Assembly (NCBI GenBank): GCA_035391225.1
Contig: DAOPKN010000002.1
Coordinates: 1-64,000, forward strand
Reading direction: 5' to 3'
Length of the DNA: 64,000 bases
Source of the DNA: DAOPKN01 sp035391225
GTDB taxonomy: Bacteria; Thermotogota; Thermotogae; MWEM01
The translations under genes were made by a program, and so were the position numbers. Of this stretch, positions 24,553-32,820 are shown piece by piece. The stretch's first letter is position 1; the number at the start of each line of letters is the position of its first letter. The notes under the pieces are model-generated. The model was given only the letters and a program-made list of their open reading frames with translations, did no database searches and had not been told where the DNA came from.

Positions 24553-24899
24553 AGCCTTTCGGATTTCCCCGGGCGTATCGGATTTGTAAGAGCCAAACGA
24601 TTCAAAATTTGATCGAAAGCGGTACGGTTCATTTGCATCCGTACTTTGTTTTTTTTTGCAAAAAAAACGATCTTGCACATCCACGCCTGGGTTTTGGTAT
24701 CAAGAAGAAATTTGGAAAAGCCCACGATCGCAACCGGCTGAAGAGGTTTTTCCGCGAGTATTTTCGATTACATAAACCCGAGTTTGGAGGAGGAGTGGAT
24801 TATTTTTTTATTCCACGCAAAAGGTTATCGCGGGAATTCGAAAGGATGAGCTTTGCCGAGTTTTGTGCGAAAATGCATCAAGCCCTTGAAAGGCGGTAA
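24549..24899 (+). CDS. rnpA: Ribonuclease P protein component
   Basis: About 116 residues. It is the protein subunit of RNase P, which trims tRNA 5' leaders. The family core KKKFGKAHDRNRLKRFFRE (RNR motif) is clear. The usual first helix, RICKSQTIQNLIESG, aligns with RLKKNEDFQKVFKHG of Bacillus RnpA, so translation must begin upstream of the TTG at 24609. The frame is open all through rpmH but has no ATG, GTG or TTG before that point. The best candidate is CTG at 24549, which overlaps the rpmH stop as CTGA; ATT at 24540 is an alternative. With CTG the length equals that of Thermotoga RnpA. Confidence 0.85.
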   Translation: MKPFGFPRAYRICKSQTIQNLIESGTVHLHPYFVFFCKKNDLAHPRLGFGIKKKFGKAHDRNRLKRFFREYFRLHKPEFGGGVDYFFIPRKRLSREFERMSFAEFCAKMHQALERR

Positions 24900-24921
24900 C
24901 CGCCTTTTGGCTTTCGTTGCC

Positions 24922-25182
24922 ATGAAGGCAATCCGCTTTTACCAACGGTGGATTTCCCCCATCACCCCACCCAGTTGCCGTTTTTCTCCCACTTGCTCGC
25001 GATACAGCCTGGAAAGTTTCTCCCGCTTCGGATTCTTGGGCGGGTTGTGGCTTTCCGTATGGCGCCTGCTCCGCTGCAACCCATTTCACCCCGGTGGGAA
25101 CGATCCCGTGCCGGACAAATTCCATTTTTTCCCCCGGCCTCCCCGCGAAGCGAAGGGAAATGACCTCTCCGCCAAACCATGA
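24922..25182 (+). CDS. yidD: Membrane protein insertion efficiency factor YidD
   Basis: 86 residues. The YidD signature runs from AIRFYQRWISP through PSCRFSPTCSRYSLE to NPFHPGG, including the conserved Cys pair. YidD is a small membrane-associated protein that helps YidC-mediated insertion. The ATG at 24922 gives the classical length; a TTG at 24886 inside the end of rnpA would add 12 residues and cannot be excluded. It sits between rnpA and yidC as in most bacteria. Confidence 0.9.
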   Translation: MKAIRFYQRWISPITPPSCRFSPTCSRYSLESFSRFGFLGGLWLSVWRLLRCNPFHPGGNDPVPDKFHFFPRPPREAKGNDLSAKP

Positions 25183-25197
25183 TCAGGAGGAAAAAGA

Positions 25198-26631
25198 ATG
25201 TCCCGTAAAATGTGCTGGTTTCTCGTTTTGATCTTGCTTTTGTGTAGCCTGTCTTTTGCCAAGAATGAAATCTCGGTAGCCTACTCCGAGCAGACCTTGC
25301 GTTTGAGCGGACGTACGTTCCAATTTGCCTTTTCCACTGCCATGGGAACGCTCATGGACATTACGCTTGTCATGGATCGTCCCACCCGTATCTACGCCTA
25401 CGGGGATGATGGATTCGACCTCCTGTTGGACGGCAACCCGGTATCTCCCACGGCGGTTTTGGTCAACGGGCAACCACTGGACTCTTTCCAGGCGAAACCC
25501 ACGGAATTCGAGGAAAACGTGGAAGTCGTGTTCGAGTACGGAGAGTACTGGAAGAAATTCGTGATAGTGTACGGCCCCTACTACGAGGTGTATTTCCAGG
25601 TGGGCGGCGCGGTACCCGCCAACCTTGCGGTTTCTTTACCCCGGCTTTCGGATTTCCGTCCGTACGAGAACATGGACCGGGTGAACGAAGACGGAACCGT
25701 TTTCACCACCTACTACGAGAAAACCAAGGCGCTGGGTATCTGGGTTCTCCAGGCCGGGCAAACCTCTTTTCCCCTGGACGGTTCTTCCCGTGCCAACACG
25801 TTGCAGGTTCCTTCCGGGGGGCTAACGCTGCATGGCTACGTGGGGCCTGCCAAGAAAATCACCTTTTTCAAAACCGTGTTCCCGGACCAATACGTTTGGC
25901 TTTCGCGCACCATCAACGGGTATCCAAAAGCTTCCAGCTGGTACGATCCCATTTTCTACCTGCTGGTGTCCCTATTAGACTGGCTGTTCCGGATCACGGG
26001 GAACTACGGTTGGGCATTGATCCTGTACACCCTGATCGTGAAGCTCGTGCTCTACCCCTTGACGCGCTCACAGACGAAGTCCATGGTGGCGCGACGCCAA
26101 GTGGAGGGACTTCCGGAGTACAAGAAGATCATGCAGATCCAGGACAAGCAAAAGCGCCAGCAAGAGCTGATGAATTTTTACAAGGAAAAGAAGATCAACG
26201 TGGCGGGTGGCTGTCTTCCCATGTTGATCCAGCTTCCGATCTTTTTCATGCTGTTCGCGGTGATTCGCTACGAGAGCGAGCTTTTTGCCTTTGGACCCAA
26301 GTTCCTTTTCTGGGAAGACCTTTCCATTGGGGGATTCCAGCAGAACATCCTGATCGTGTTGCTCTCGTTGGTCATCAACTTCTTCAATACCCTGATCACC
26401 AGTGCGGATGAAAAGGCGGCCAAAACAGGCATGATCATGACGGGTGTGCTTCCCTTCCTGTTCATCACGCTGCCCACCGGGTTGCAAATTTACTGGGTGA
26501 TCTCCTCCTTGGTGCAATTGCTCATTACCTTCTACATCTACGAGAAGTACCATATCAAGGGCATAACCGTACGCCAGTTTTTTGCCAGCTTCAAGAATCC
26601 GCAGGAGGCAACGAAGAATGAGGTCCCCTGA
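25198..26631 (+). CDS. yidC: Membrane insertase YidC
   Basis: 477 residues. An N-terminal signal-anchor (residues 5-21) is followed by an extracytoplasmic beta-rich domain of about 230 residues, then the conserved insertase core of five membrane segments (about 260-450), including NYGWALILYTLIVKLVLYPLT and the AGGCLPMLIQLPIFFMLFAV segment in part. YidC inserts and folds inner-membrane proteins with or without Sec. AGGAGG precedes the ATG. It overlaps jag by 14 nt. Confidence 0.95.
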   Translation: MSRKMCWFLVLILLLCSLSFAKNEISVAYSEQTLRLSGRTFQFAFSTAMGTLMDITLVMDRPTRIYAYGDDGFDLLLDGNPVSPTAVLVNGQPLDSFQAKPTEFEENVEVVFEYGEYWKKFVIVYGPYYEVYFQVGGAVPANLAVSLPRLSDFRPYENMDRVNEDGTVFTTYYEKTKALGIWVLQAGQTSFPLDGSSRANTLQVPSGGLTLHGYVGPAKKITFFKTVFPDQYVWLSRTINGYPKASSWYDPIFYLLVSLLDWLFRITGNYGWALILYTLIVKLVLYPLTRSQTKSMVARRQVEGLPEYKKIMQIQDKQKRQQELMNFYKEKKINVAGGCLPMLIQLPIFFMLFAVIRYESELFAFGPKFLFWEDLSIGGFQQNILIVLLSLVINFFNTLITSADEKAAKTGMIMTGVLPFLFITLPTGLQIYWVISSLVQLLITFYIYEKYHIKGITVRQFFASFKNPQEATKNEVP

Positions 26632-27328
26632 TTCCCTGAAACAGATCGAATTGACGGCACGAACACCGGAGGAGGCACTGGAAAAGATCCAAGGCGAGTG
26701 GCTATTCGAGGAAACGGAATTCGAGTACGAGGTGCTGGATCCCGGATCGAAGGGATTCTTGAAAATCGGGTCCCGGGAAGCCAGCGTGTGCGTGCGCATT
26801 TTGAATGGCTACTTCGCGCGAAAAGTGGGGGAATACATCCACGATATCTTGGGGTTTTCCTCCGATGGCCTGGCGGAAACTTCCATTCGAACGCAAGCCA
26901 AGGACGCACGCATCCACGTTTTCCTGGAAGGAACGCACCTGGGGCGGATGATCGGCAAGCATGGCAAAACCATCAGCGCCATTCAGCACCTCGCAAACAT
27001 CTTCGTGAACCGCCTTACGGACAGCAAGGTGTTGGTTTTCGTGGAAGTGGGCGACTACAAGGATCGAAGGAAGGAAATCATCCGGAAGATCGCGCGGCAG
27101 AATGCCCTGCAGGTTTCCCGGACCGGTTCCCGTATCCAGCTGGATCCCATGTTTGCCTTCGAGCGAAGGATCGTGCACGAAACGATTAAAAAAATCCCCG
27201 GGGTCAAAAGTTTCTCCATGGGGCTCGAGCCCTACCGGTACGTTGTCATCGAACCCAGCCCGGGGGGATGGCGCAAGCAGCGACACACCAATTCGGGAGG
27301 AAAGAGAAATGGCCAAAATCAAGGTTAA
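26618..27328 (+). CDS. jag: RNA-binding protein KhpB (Jag)
   Basis: 236 residues with the three Jag modules in order: a Jag_N domain at the N-terminus (residues 8-60), a KH domain with GRMIGKHGKTI near residue 112, and an R3H domain near 195-225 (ERRIVHETIKKI, then EPYRYVVIEP). KhpB forms an RNA-binding complex with KhpA and affects division and elongation. The ATG at 26618 has GGAGG well placed and lies inside the end of yidC. Confidence 0.93.
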   Translation: MRSPDSLKQIELTARTPEEALEKIQGEWLFEETEFEYEVLDPGSKGFLKIGSREASVCVRILNGYFARKVGEYIHDILGFSSDGLAETSIRTQAKDARIHVFLEGTHLGRMIGKHGKTISAIQHLANIFVNRLTDSKVLVFVEVGDYKDRRKEIIRKIARQNALQVSRTGSRIQLDPMFAFERRIVHETIKKIPGVKSFSMGLEPYRYVVIEPSPGGWRKQRHTNSGGKRNGQNQG

Positions 27329-27665
27329 CCCGGTGCATCAAGTTGCCGCAGAACGATTCGATGATCCTTCAGGAGCATTTCGCGTGGAAAAGCGCGTGGT
27401 GATCGGAGAAAAGGAGGGCGCGAAAGGTTTCATCATGCGGGTGTTTTCCGTGGAACCCGGAGGCTATTCGCCGTACCACCGCCATGACTGGGAACACGAG
27501 GTCATCGTGTTGCGGGGAAAAGGCGAGGTGGTGACGGAAGAAGGCCCCATCTGCGTGGAAGAGCGCACGGCCGTTTTCGTGCCCGCGAATGCAGTACACC
27601 AGTTCCGCAATACCGGGGAAGAGACGTTCGAATTCGTGTGCGTGATTCCTGCCCACGGGCAGTAA
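27309..27665 (+). CDS. TM1459-like small cupin
   Basis: 118 residues, a single cupin barrel. Metal ligands are His57, His59, His63 and His97 (YHRHDWEH and AVHQFRN), the same H-x-H-x3-H pattern as the Mn-binding T. maritima cupin TM1459, which I recall in the same position after jag. The ending CVIPAHG is also shared. The natural reaction is unknown; TM1459 cleaves some alkenes in vitro. GGGAGGAAAG precedes the ATG, which lies 20 nt inside jag. It closes the rpmH operon. Confidence 0.87.
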   Translation: MAKIKVNPVHQVAAERFDDPSGAFRVEKRVVIGEKEGAKGFIMRVFSVEPGGYSPYHRHDWEHEVIVLRGKGEVVTEEGPICVEERTAVFVPANAVHQFRNTGEETFEFVCVIPAHGQ

Positions 27666-27695
27666 ATCGTGGGTGCTCCCTTCTTCCCTTGTATG

Positions 27696-27704
27696 TGTTA
27701 TAAT
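27696..27704 (+). promoter_or_regulatory. Extended -10 promoter before acpP
   Basis: TGTTATAAT is a perfect TGn-TATAAT element, 26 nt before the acpP start and 30 nt after the cupin stop. No convincing -35 box is present. It likely starts the long acpP to Nudix run. Confidence 0.6.
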
Positions 27705-27730
27705 CCCCAAAAATTTGCGAGGTGATTGTT

Positions 27731-28057
27731 TTGACAAAGAACGAGGTTTTCAAGGAAATCAAAAAGATTATCATGGAGAAATTCAATATGGAATCCGAGG
27801 ATTTGAAACTGAACACGTCCTTCGTGGAAGATATCGGGGCCGATTCGTTGGACCTGGTGGACCTGGTGATGGCGCTGGAGGACGAGTTCGGGGTGAAGGT
27901 GGACGAAGATGACACCGAGTTCATCAAGACGCTCGAAGACGCCACCAACTACATCTACGAGAAACTCGGGGGATCTGCCGAAGAGGAAGATGTCACCGAA
28001 GATCTCGAGGAAGAGAACGGCGACGAACTGGGGATGGGTGAAATCGAGAATCCCTGA
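27731..28057 (+). CDS. acpP: Acyl carrier protein
   Basis: 108 residues. The phosphopantetheine attachment site is GADSLDLVDL with Ser near residue 37, and the surrounding helices are typical ACP. The core ends near residue 78; the remaining 30 residues are an unusually long, acidic tail (many Glu and Asp) not found in the standard 75-80-residue ACP. The TTG at 27731 is chosen because GGTGAT is 4 nt upstream, as at dnaA; a GTG three codons earlier overlaps that site. No fatty-acid synthesis gene is adjacent. Confidence 0.9.
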   Translation: MTKNEVFKEIKKIIMEKFNMESEDLKLNTSFVEDIGADSLDLVDLVMALEDEFGVKVDEDDTEFIKTLEDATNYIYEKLGGSAEEEDVTEDLEEENGDELGMGEIENP

Positions 28058-28072
28058 GAAAGGAAGACGGGA

Positions 28073-28423
28073 TTGCACAAACGCCCGGGGTTTTCCATGA
28101 TCCTGGAAATGTTTCTTTGCGTGATTTTCTGTTGCTGGTTTTTCCAAAGTTTCTTGCAGTTGCGCAACGGGCTCGAAAGGCTGCGCGCGTTTGACGATGC
28201 TCTGCTTGTCCAGCAGCAGGAAGCGTATCGCTTGATCGCCCAGGTGCAATGGACCGACGCGTTGCCCGCTGGCGCCCAAAAGGCCCGCCAAATGGAAATA
28301 CAACTGGGAGAAGAGAAATGGTGCGTGGAAATCTTTCGCTTTTCCCCCGCCACTTCGTGTGAAGTGGTGGAAGTCGGCAGAGTAACCCCCTACTTGGAAA
28401 TGCAAAATGGAAGCGAGGAATAA
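28073..28423 (+). CDS. Possible pseudopilin-like membrane protein
   Basis: 116 residues, tentatively a type IV pilin-like protein. A short basic leader (HKRPG) is followed by FSMILEMFLCVIFCCWFF, a hydrophobic helix at residues 6-24, as in prepilins cut after Gly. However, the conserved Glu is at position 6 of the mature chain rather than 5, so processing by prepilin peptidase is uncertain. The rest is a small soluble domain with no disulfide pattern. The start is TTG with AAGGAAG upstream. A pilT-like gene lies 8 kb downstream in the same run. Confidence 0.45.
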   Translation: MHKRPGFSMILEMFLCVIFCCWFFQSFLQLRNGLERLRAFDDALLVQQQEAYRLIAQVQWTDALPAGAQKARQMEIQLGEEKWCVEIFRFSPATSCEVVEVGRVTPYLEMQNGSEE

Positions 28424-28425
28424 GT

Positions 28426-30087
28426 ATGCATGGCTTGATGAGTCCAAAAGATGTATTGTATCGCGGCATCGCGGCATCGTTGAAAGAACTGGGGTTGGAT
28501 CCGGACGCGCTTGCGTTTCACGTGGAGACACCTCCTCGGCCGGAAATGGGAGACTTTTCCAGTAACGTCGCCATGGTGGGTGCACGTCAAGCCAAGAAAG
28601 CTCCCCGGGCTCTGGGGGAGGCCATGCTTCCACTGCTTCATGCCTTGCCCGAAGTAGAACGGGTTTGCATCGAAGGCCCGGGTTTTTTGAATTTCGTGCT
28701 GTCGGATGCCTTCTACCACGAGCAGTTGGAAGTCATCTTGCACGCCCAAGAACTTGTTCCCGAACCGATGCCCGAGCGTAGGCAGAAGATCCAGCTGGAA
28801 TTCGTGAGCGCAAACCCCACCGGCCCATTGACGGTTGGGCATGGCAGGCAGGCGGTGATTGGTGATGTGCTGGCTTCCGTGTACCAGCGCTTGGGGTTTG
28901 ATGTCACCCGGGAGTACTACTTCAACGATGCCGGAAAGCAGATGCAGCTGTTGGCCCGCTCCGTTTGGGTGCGCTACCAAGAGCTATTTGGGCACGAGCA
29001 CCCCATTCCGGAGGGGGGATACCACGGGGAGTACATCACCGAGATTGCCCGCAACATCCAGCAATCCCACGCGCAGCAGTTCGTGGGGGAGGATACCCCC
29101 GAAGTGCTGGCTTTCTTCCTGGAAACCGCCAAGAATGCGCTGCTCTCTTCCATCCAGAAAACGCTGGAAGCGATGTCCATTCGTTTCGACGTTTTTTTCA
29201 GCGAACGTTCGCTTTTCGAGGATGGCACGGTGTCCCTGGTGCAAGAGCTGTTGGCGAAAAAGGACTTGGTGTACCAGAAAGAGGGAGCGACGTGGTTTCG
29301 AGCCTCCGCGATGGGGGACGGCGAGGACAAGGTTTTGATCCGGTCCGACGGCGGTCCCACCTACTTTTTCACCGATATCGCCAACCACTACAAGAAGTAC
29401 CAGCGGGGCTTCGAAAAGGTATACGATATCTGGGGGGCGGATCACCACGGGCACATTTCGCGCATGGAAGCGGCCATGAAGGCGTTGGAGGTGCCCGAAG
29501 GCTTTTTCAACGTGATCCTGCACCAAATGGTTTCGCTCAAGCAAGGGGGCGAAATCATGAAAATGTCCACGCGCGCGGGAAATTTCGTCACCCTGGACGA
29601 GCTGATCGCGTGGGTGGGCCAAGATGCCACGCGGTACTTCTTCGCCATGATCGACAAGGATACGCACTTCACGTTCGACATCGACCTTGCGCAAAGCCGC
29701 TCCATGGACAACCCCGTGTATTACCTGCAATACGCGCATGCCCGGATCTGTAGCCTGTTTGAGAAGGCAAGCGAGAAGTTCCCGGAGTTCCAACTTGCCA
29801 GTGGCCTTTCCCATTTGACGGGGCAGGAAGATCGCCAGATGATCCGCATGATTGCACTGTATCCCTCCGTTCTGGAGGAAGTGGTCCAAAACAACGCGGT
29901 ACACCGGTTGACCAACTACCTTTTCGAGCTGGCTTCCCGTTTTCACCACTATTACAACCACTTTCCCTTCATTGACCCCAGCCAGTCGGAAGTTTCTTCG
30001 GGTCGGTTGAGCCTTGCCTGGGCCACCCGGAAAATCATACGCGACGGTCTGGGCTTGCTTGGCGTTAGTTGCCCGGAAACCATGTAA
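28426..30087 (+). CDS. argS: Arginyl-tRNA synthetase
   Basis: 553 residues, class I. The HIGH-type motif appears in NPTGPLTVGHGRQ near residue 130, and the KMSTRAGN segment near 383 replaces KMSKS, as in many ArgRS. The N-terminal tRNA D-loop-binding domain and the C-terminal DALR helical domain are both present. The ATG at 28426 has GAGG 8 nt upstream. It overlaps the following mnmE frame only slightly. Confidence 0.95.
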   Translation: MHGLMSPKDVLYRGIAASLKELGLDPDALAFHVETPPRPEMGDFSSNVAMVGARQAKKAPRALGEAMLPLLHALPEVERVCIEGPGFLNFVLSDAFYHEQLEVILHAQELVPEPMPERRQKIQLEFVSANPTGPLTVGHGRQAVIGDVLASVYQRLGFDVTREYYFNDAGKQMQLLARSVWVRYQELFGHEHPIPEGGYHGEYITEIARNIQQSHAQQFVGEDTPEVLAFFLETAKNALLSSIQKTLEAMSIRFDVFFSERSLFEDGTVSLVQELLAKKDLVYQKEGATWFRASAMGDGEDKVLIRSDGGPTYFFTDIANHYKKYQRGFEKVYDIWGADHHGHISRMEAAMKALEVPEGFFNVILHQMVSLKQGGEIMKMSTRAGNFVTLDELIAWVGQDATRYFFAMIDKDTHFTFDIDLAQSRSMDNPVYYLQYAHARICSLFEKASEKFPEFQLASGLSHLTGQEDRQMIRMIALYPSVLEEVVQNNAVHRLTNYLFELASRFHHYYNHFPFIDPSQSEVSSGRLSLAWATRKIIRDGLGLLGVSCPETM

Positions 30088-30104
30088 AAAACGGTTGCGA
30101 CGTG

Positions 30105-31478
30105 GTGTTTTCCAACCGAAACGATGAGATTGTGTCCCTGGCGACCCCGCAAGGCTACGGTGCCCTTGCCGTGGTGCGCGCAAGCGGCCAGGGGATCTGG
30201 GACAAGGCACTGCGCTGCTTTCGCCCTGCGTTTGCTCCCCAGCTCTTTGCGCAAACCGTGCAGCCCCGTTACTGCTACTACGGGCACTGGTATGATCCTT
30301 TGCAACACGATGTTTTGCTCGACGAAGTGCAGGTGGTGTTCTACGCGGCACCCGCCACGTTTTCCGGGGAAAACATGGTGGAAGTGTTCTGCCACGGTGG
30401 GGCAGCTGCCCCCGCTGCGATCGTGCGTTCCTTCTTGCAACAGGGAGTGCGCCAAGCCCAGCCCGGTGAGTTTTCGTTCCGGGCGTACTTCCATGGGAAA
30501 ATCGACCTGCTCAAGGCCCAGGCCATCCATGATGTCATTCAAACGCGTTCGCAGCAAGCCCTTCGCCACATTGCCCCGAACTTGATGCGCGGGCTTTCCG
30601 GGGAATTGGAAGCGATCCGGGAACAAATGGTTGCGGTGATGGCCCGTGTGGATGTGCAAATCGATTACCCCGATGAAAGCTTTGAGGGTGTGGAACAGCA
30701 GCAAGTGGTGGGGCAAATACGGGAACTGCGGCAACGCATCGCGCGTATACTGGAGCATGCGGAAAACGGAATCGGATGGAACAAGGGGTTGGACGTGGTA
30801 ATCGTGGGCGCCCCCAACGTGGGCAAGTCCACCCTGTTCAATTACTTCCTCCAGCAAGAGCGCGCCATCGTATCCGAAATCCCGGGCACCACGCGCGATT
30901 TCCTGCGGGAAGAGATTTCGCTGCGGGGAATTCCCATCAACCTTATGGACACGGCGGGAATCCGCGAAACCAGCGACCCCCTGGAGCAGATGGGCGTGGG
31001 CAAGACACTGCAAATGGCCCGAAAGGCGCATGTGCTCATTTTCCTGGCCGAGGCGGCCAAAGGCCTCGGGGAAAAGGAGCGGGAATTTTTGCAAACCTTT
31101 GCCACAAAACCGCGCATCCTTGCCGTGAACAAGGTGGATGAAGGCCCGGCCCCCGCTCCGTACGCTTCCTTTTTGCCCATCTCTGCCCGTACAGGCATCG
31201 GTTTAGCCCAGCTGGAAGAACAGCTCGCCGACCTCTTACGGAAGATCCTCCCCGAGGATGAACCATCTTGGATCACAAGCGAAAGTCAGAAAAATGCATT
31301 GGAGAGTACGGGGGCACTGCTGGACCAAGCCCTGAAAACCCTGGACACGGGTTTTCCCCTGGACGTGGCCGCGGAAGATGTGAAACAAGGGTTGCAGCTC
31401 TTGGACACGTTGACCGGTCGGGATTTCCGGGAAGATGTCGTTTCCCGTGTTTTTTCTGATTTTTGCGTGGGAAAGTGA
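30105..31478 (+). CDS. mnmE: tRNA modification GTPase MnmE
   Basis: About 457 residues. The N-terminal formyl-THF-binding domain begins with IVSLATPQGYGALAVVR, and the G domain contains GAPNVGKSTLFN near residue 228, DTAGIRET near 285 and NKVD near 342. The protein ends in FCVGK, the conserved C-x-G-K motif needed for U34 modification together with MnmG. The GTG at 30105 is the likely start; GTG at 30102 is equally possible, while a TTG at 30069 would overlap argS. No mnmG is in the window. Confidence 0.93.
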   Translation: MFSNRNDEIVSLATPQGYGALAVVRASGQGIWDKALRCFRPAFAPQLFAQTVQPRYCYYGHWYDPLQHDVLLDEVQVVFYAAPATFSGENMVEVFCHGGAAAPAAIVRSFLQQGVRQAQPGEFSFRAYFHGKIDLLKAQAIHDVIQTRSQQALRHIAPNLMRGLSGELEAIREQMVAVMARVDVQIDYPDESFEGVEQQQVVGQIRELRQRIARILEHAENGIGWNKGLDVVIVGAPNVGKSTLFNYFLQQERAIVSEIPGTTRDFLREEISLRGIPINLMDTAGIRETSDPLEQMGVGKTLQMARKAHVLIFLAEAAKGLGEKEREFLQTFATKPRILAVNKVDEGPAPAPYASFLPISARTGIGLAQLEEQLADLLRKILPEDEPSWITSESQKNALESTGALLDQALKTLDTGFPLDVAAEDVKQGLQLLDTLTGRDFREDVVSRVFSDFCVGK

Positions 31479-31491
31479 GTGTCTGCACGCG

Positions 31492-32820
31492 ATGAAAACA
31501 CAATGGAAAACATGCGGTTCCAACGAAATCTTTTTTTTCTTCAATTGCAAGCGGCTCTGGTACCTGTGGATGCAGGACCAAGGCCACAAGTATCCACAGG
31601 ATATCTTCGAGAAGGAGCGATTCAACTGGTTGGAGTTCCATTTTCCCCAGGTGTCCGCTCCCTCCGAAGGGCTCATGGAATTCCCGGAATTGGTGGGGGA
31701 CATCGAGGGGTTCCGTTTCCAACTGGTTCCGGAAGGAGTATGGCGCGAGGGGGAGGAAAGAAAGCCGGTGTTCTCCTTCCTCTCGAAAAAGCTTAAGACG
31801 CGCCACAAGGCTCTGATGGGAATCACGCATCTGTTGATGGAACAGTCCGGGGGAAAAAGCCCGCAGGAATGGATCGTGCTGCAGAAGGAAAAAATCAGCC
31901 GTGTTCCGCCCGATCTTGGCGAGGCCACAGAAATGCTGCAGCAGTGGAAGCAGATTCTCTCCGGGGACATTCCCGGCCTGGAGCCCCGGCGTTTTTGCAA
32001 CCGCTGCCCCGTGTGGAACCTCTGCCGCGAACATTCCGGCAAAAAAAACCACCATTCGCTTTTCGTGCTGCGCGGTGTGGGCAAGAAAACGCTCGAAGAT
32101 TTGAGCCAGGCGGGCATGAACTCCATCCAAGACTTGATGGATGCACCCGTGCAAGGCAAGTGGAGCGAGATGGTCGGCAACCCCGTTCTCCTCAAACTCC
32201 AGGCACGGGCCTACGCCAGCCAAAAGCCTCTTTTGCTGGGGGAACACCCTTTTTGGGATGCTGGGATGGAAACGGGCAGGGTGCTGTTTTTTGACATCGA
32301 GGCAGACGATTTCCCCTACCTGTTCGGTTTCCTCGGTGGCCAAACGTATGCCCCGTTTGTGTTTTCCTCCCCGGAGGACTTGCAGGCGCGCGGAAAACAC
32401 ATGCTGCAACTGTTGAACCGGGAGAAAACGTTGCTCGTGCATTTCTTCGAGTACGAACAGAAAGTGATCCAGAAACTGTGTCAAGAAAACGGCATGGACC
32501 TGCCCAACGTACGTTTCCTGGATGTTTATGATATACTTTTACGGAACCTTGTTTTACCCGTTTCCCGCTACTCCCTGAAGGAAATTGGCAAGTGGTTGGG
32601 TGCCCAGTGGAGAGATTCGCTCGATGGTCAGCGCTCCATCTGGGTGTTTCGGAGATGGGGAGAAACCCGTGATACGCGCCACTTGAAGCAGTTGCTGCGG
32701 TACAACGAAGACGATTGCCGGGCAACGCGGGTGGTGTACGAATGGCTCAAACAACCTGCAAGTGCGGGAAAACCTTGGGAGTACGCGGATAGGAATGAGA
32801 GCGATGGCAAAGCGGATTGA
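31492..32820 (+). CDS. Cas4-like/YprB-like two-domain nuclease
   Basis: 442 residues of the TM0106-type RecB-like family. The first half has the four cysteines of a Cas4/AddB-type [4Fe-4S] cluster: one near residue 17 (FNCKRLW) and three near 171-180 (FCNRCPVWNLC), but the PD-(D/E)xK catalytic residues between them are not obvious, so that domain may be degenerate. The second half is a DEDD-type 3'-5' exonuclease-like RNase H fold with FDIEADD near 265 and YNEDDCRAT near 405. A helix-hairpin-helix-like GVGKKTLEDL lies between them. Role in repair is inferred. It follows mnmE by 13 nt. Confidence 0.75.
   Translation: MKTQWKTCGSNEIFFFFNCKRLWYLWMQDQGHKYPQDIFEKERFNWLEFHFPQVSAPSEGLMEFPELVGDIEGFRFQLVPEGVWREGEERKPVFSFLSKKLKTRHKALMGITHLLMEQSGGKSPQEWIVLQKEKISRVPPDLGEATEMLQQWKQILSGDIPGLEPRRFCNRCPVWNLCREHSGKKNHHSLFVLRGVGKKTLEDLSQAGMNSIQDLMDAPVQGKWSEMVGNPVLLKLQARAYASQKPLLLGEHPFWDAGMETGRVLFFDIEADDFPYLFGFLGGQTYAPFVFSSPEDLQARGKHMLQLLNREKTLLVHFFEYEQKVIQKLCQENGMDLPNVRFLDVYDILLRNLVLPVSRYSLKEIGKWLGAQWRDSLDGQRSIWVFRRWGETRDTRHLKQLLRYNEDDCRATRVVYEWLKQPASAGKPWEYADRNESDGKAD

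Noticed and set aside
30069..30104. TTG start for mnmE overlapping argS
   Set aside because: It would add residues before the conserved IVSLATPQG start of the family and lacks a ribosome binding site; GTG at 30105 or 30102 fits better.
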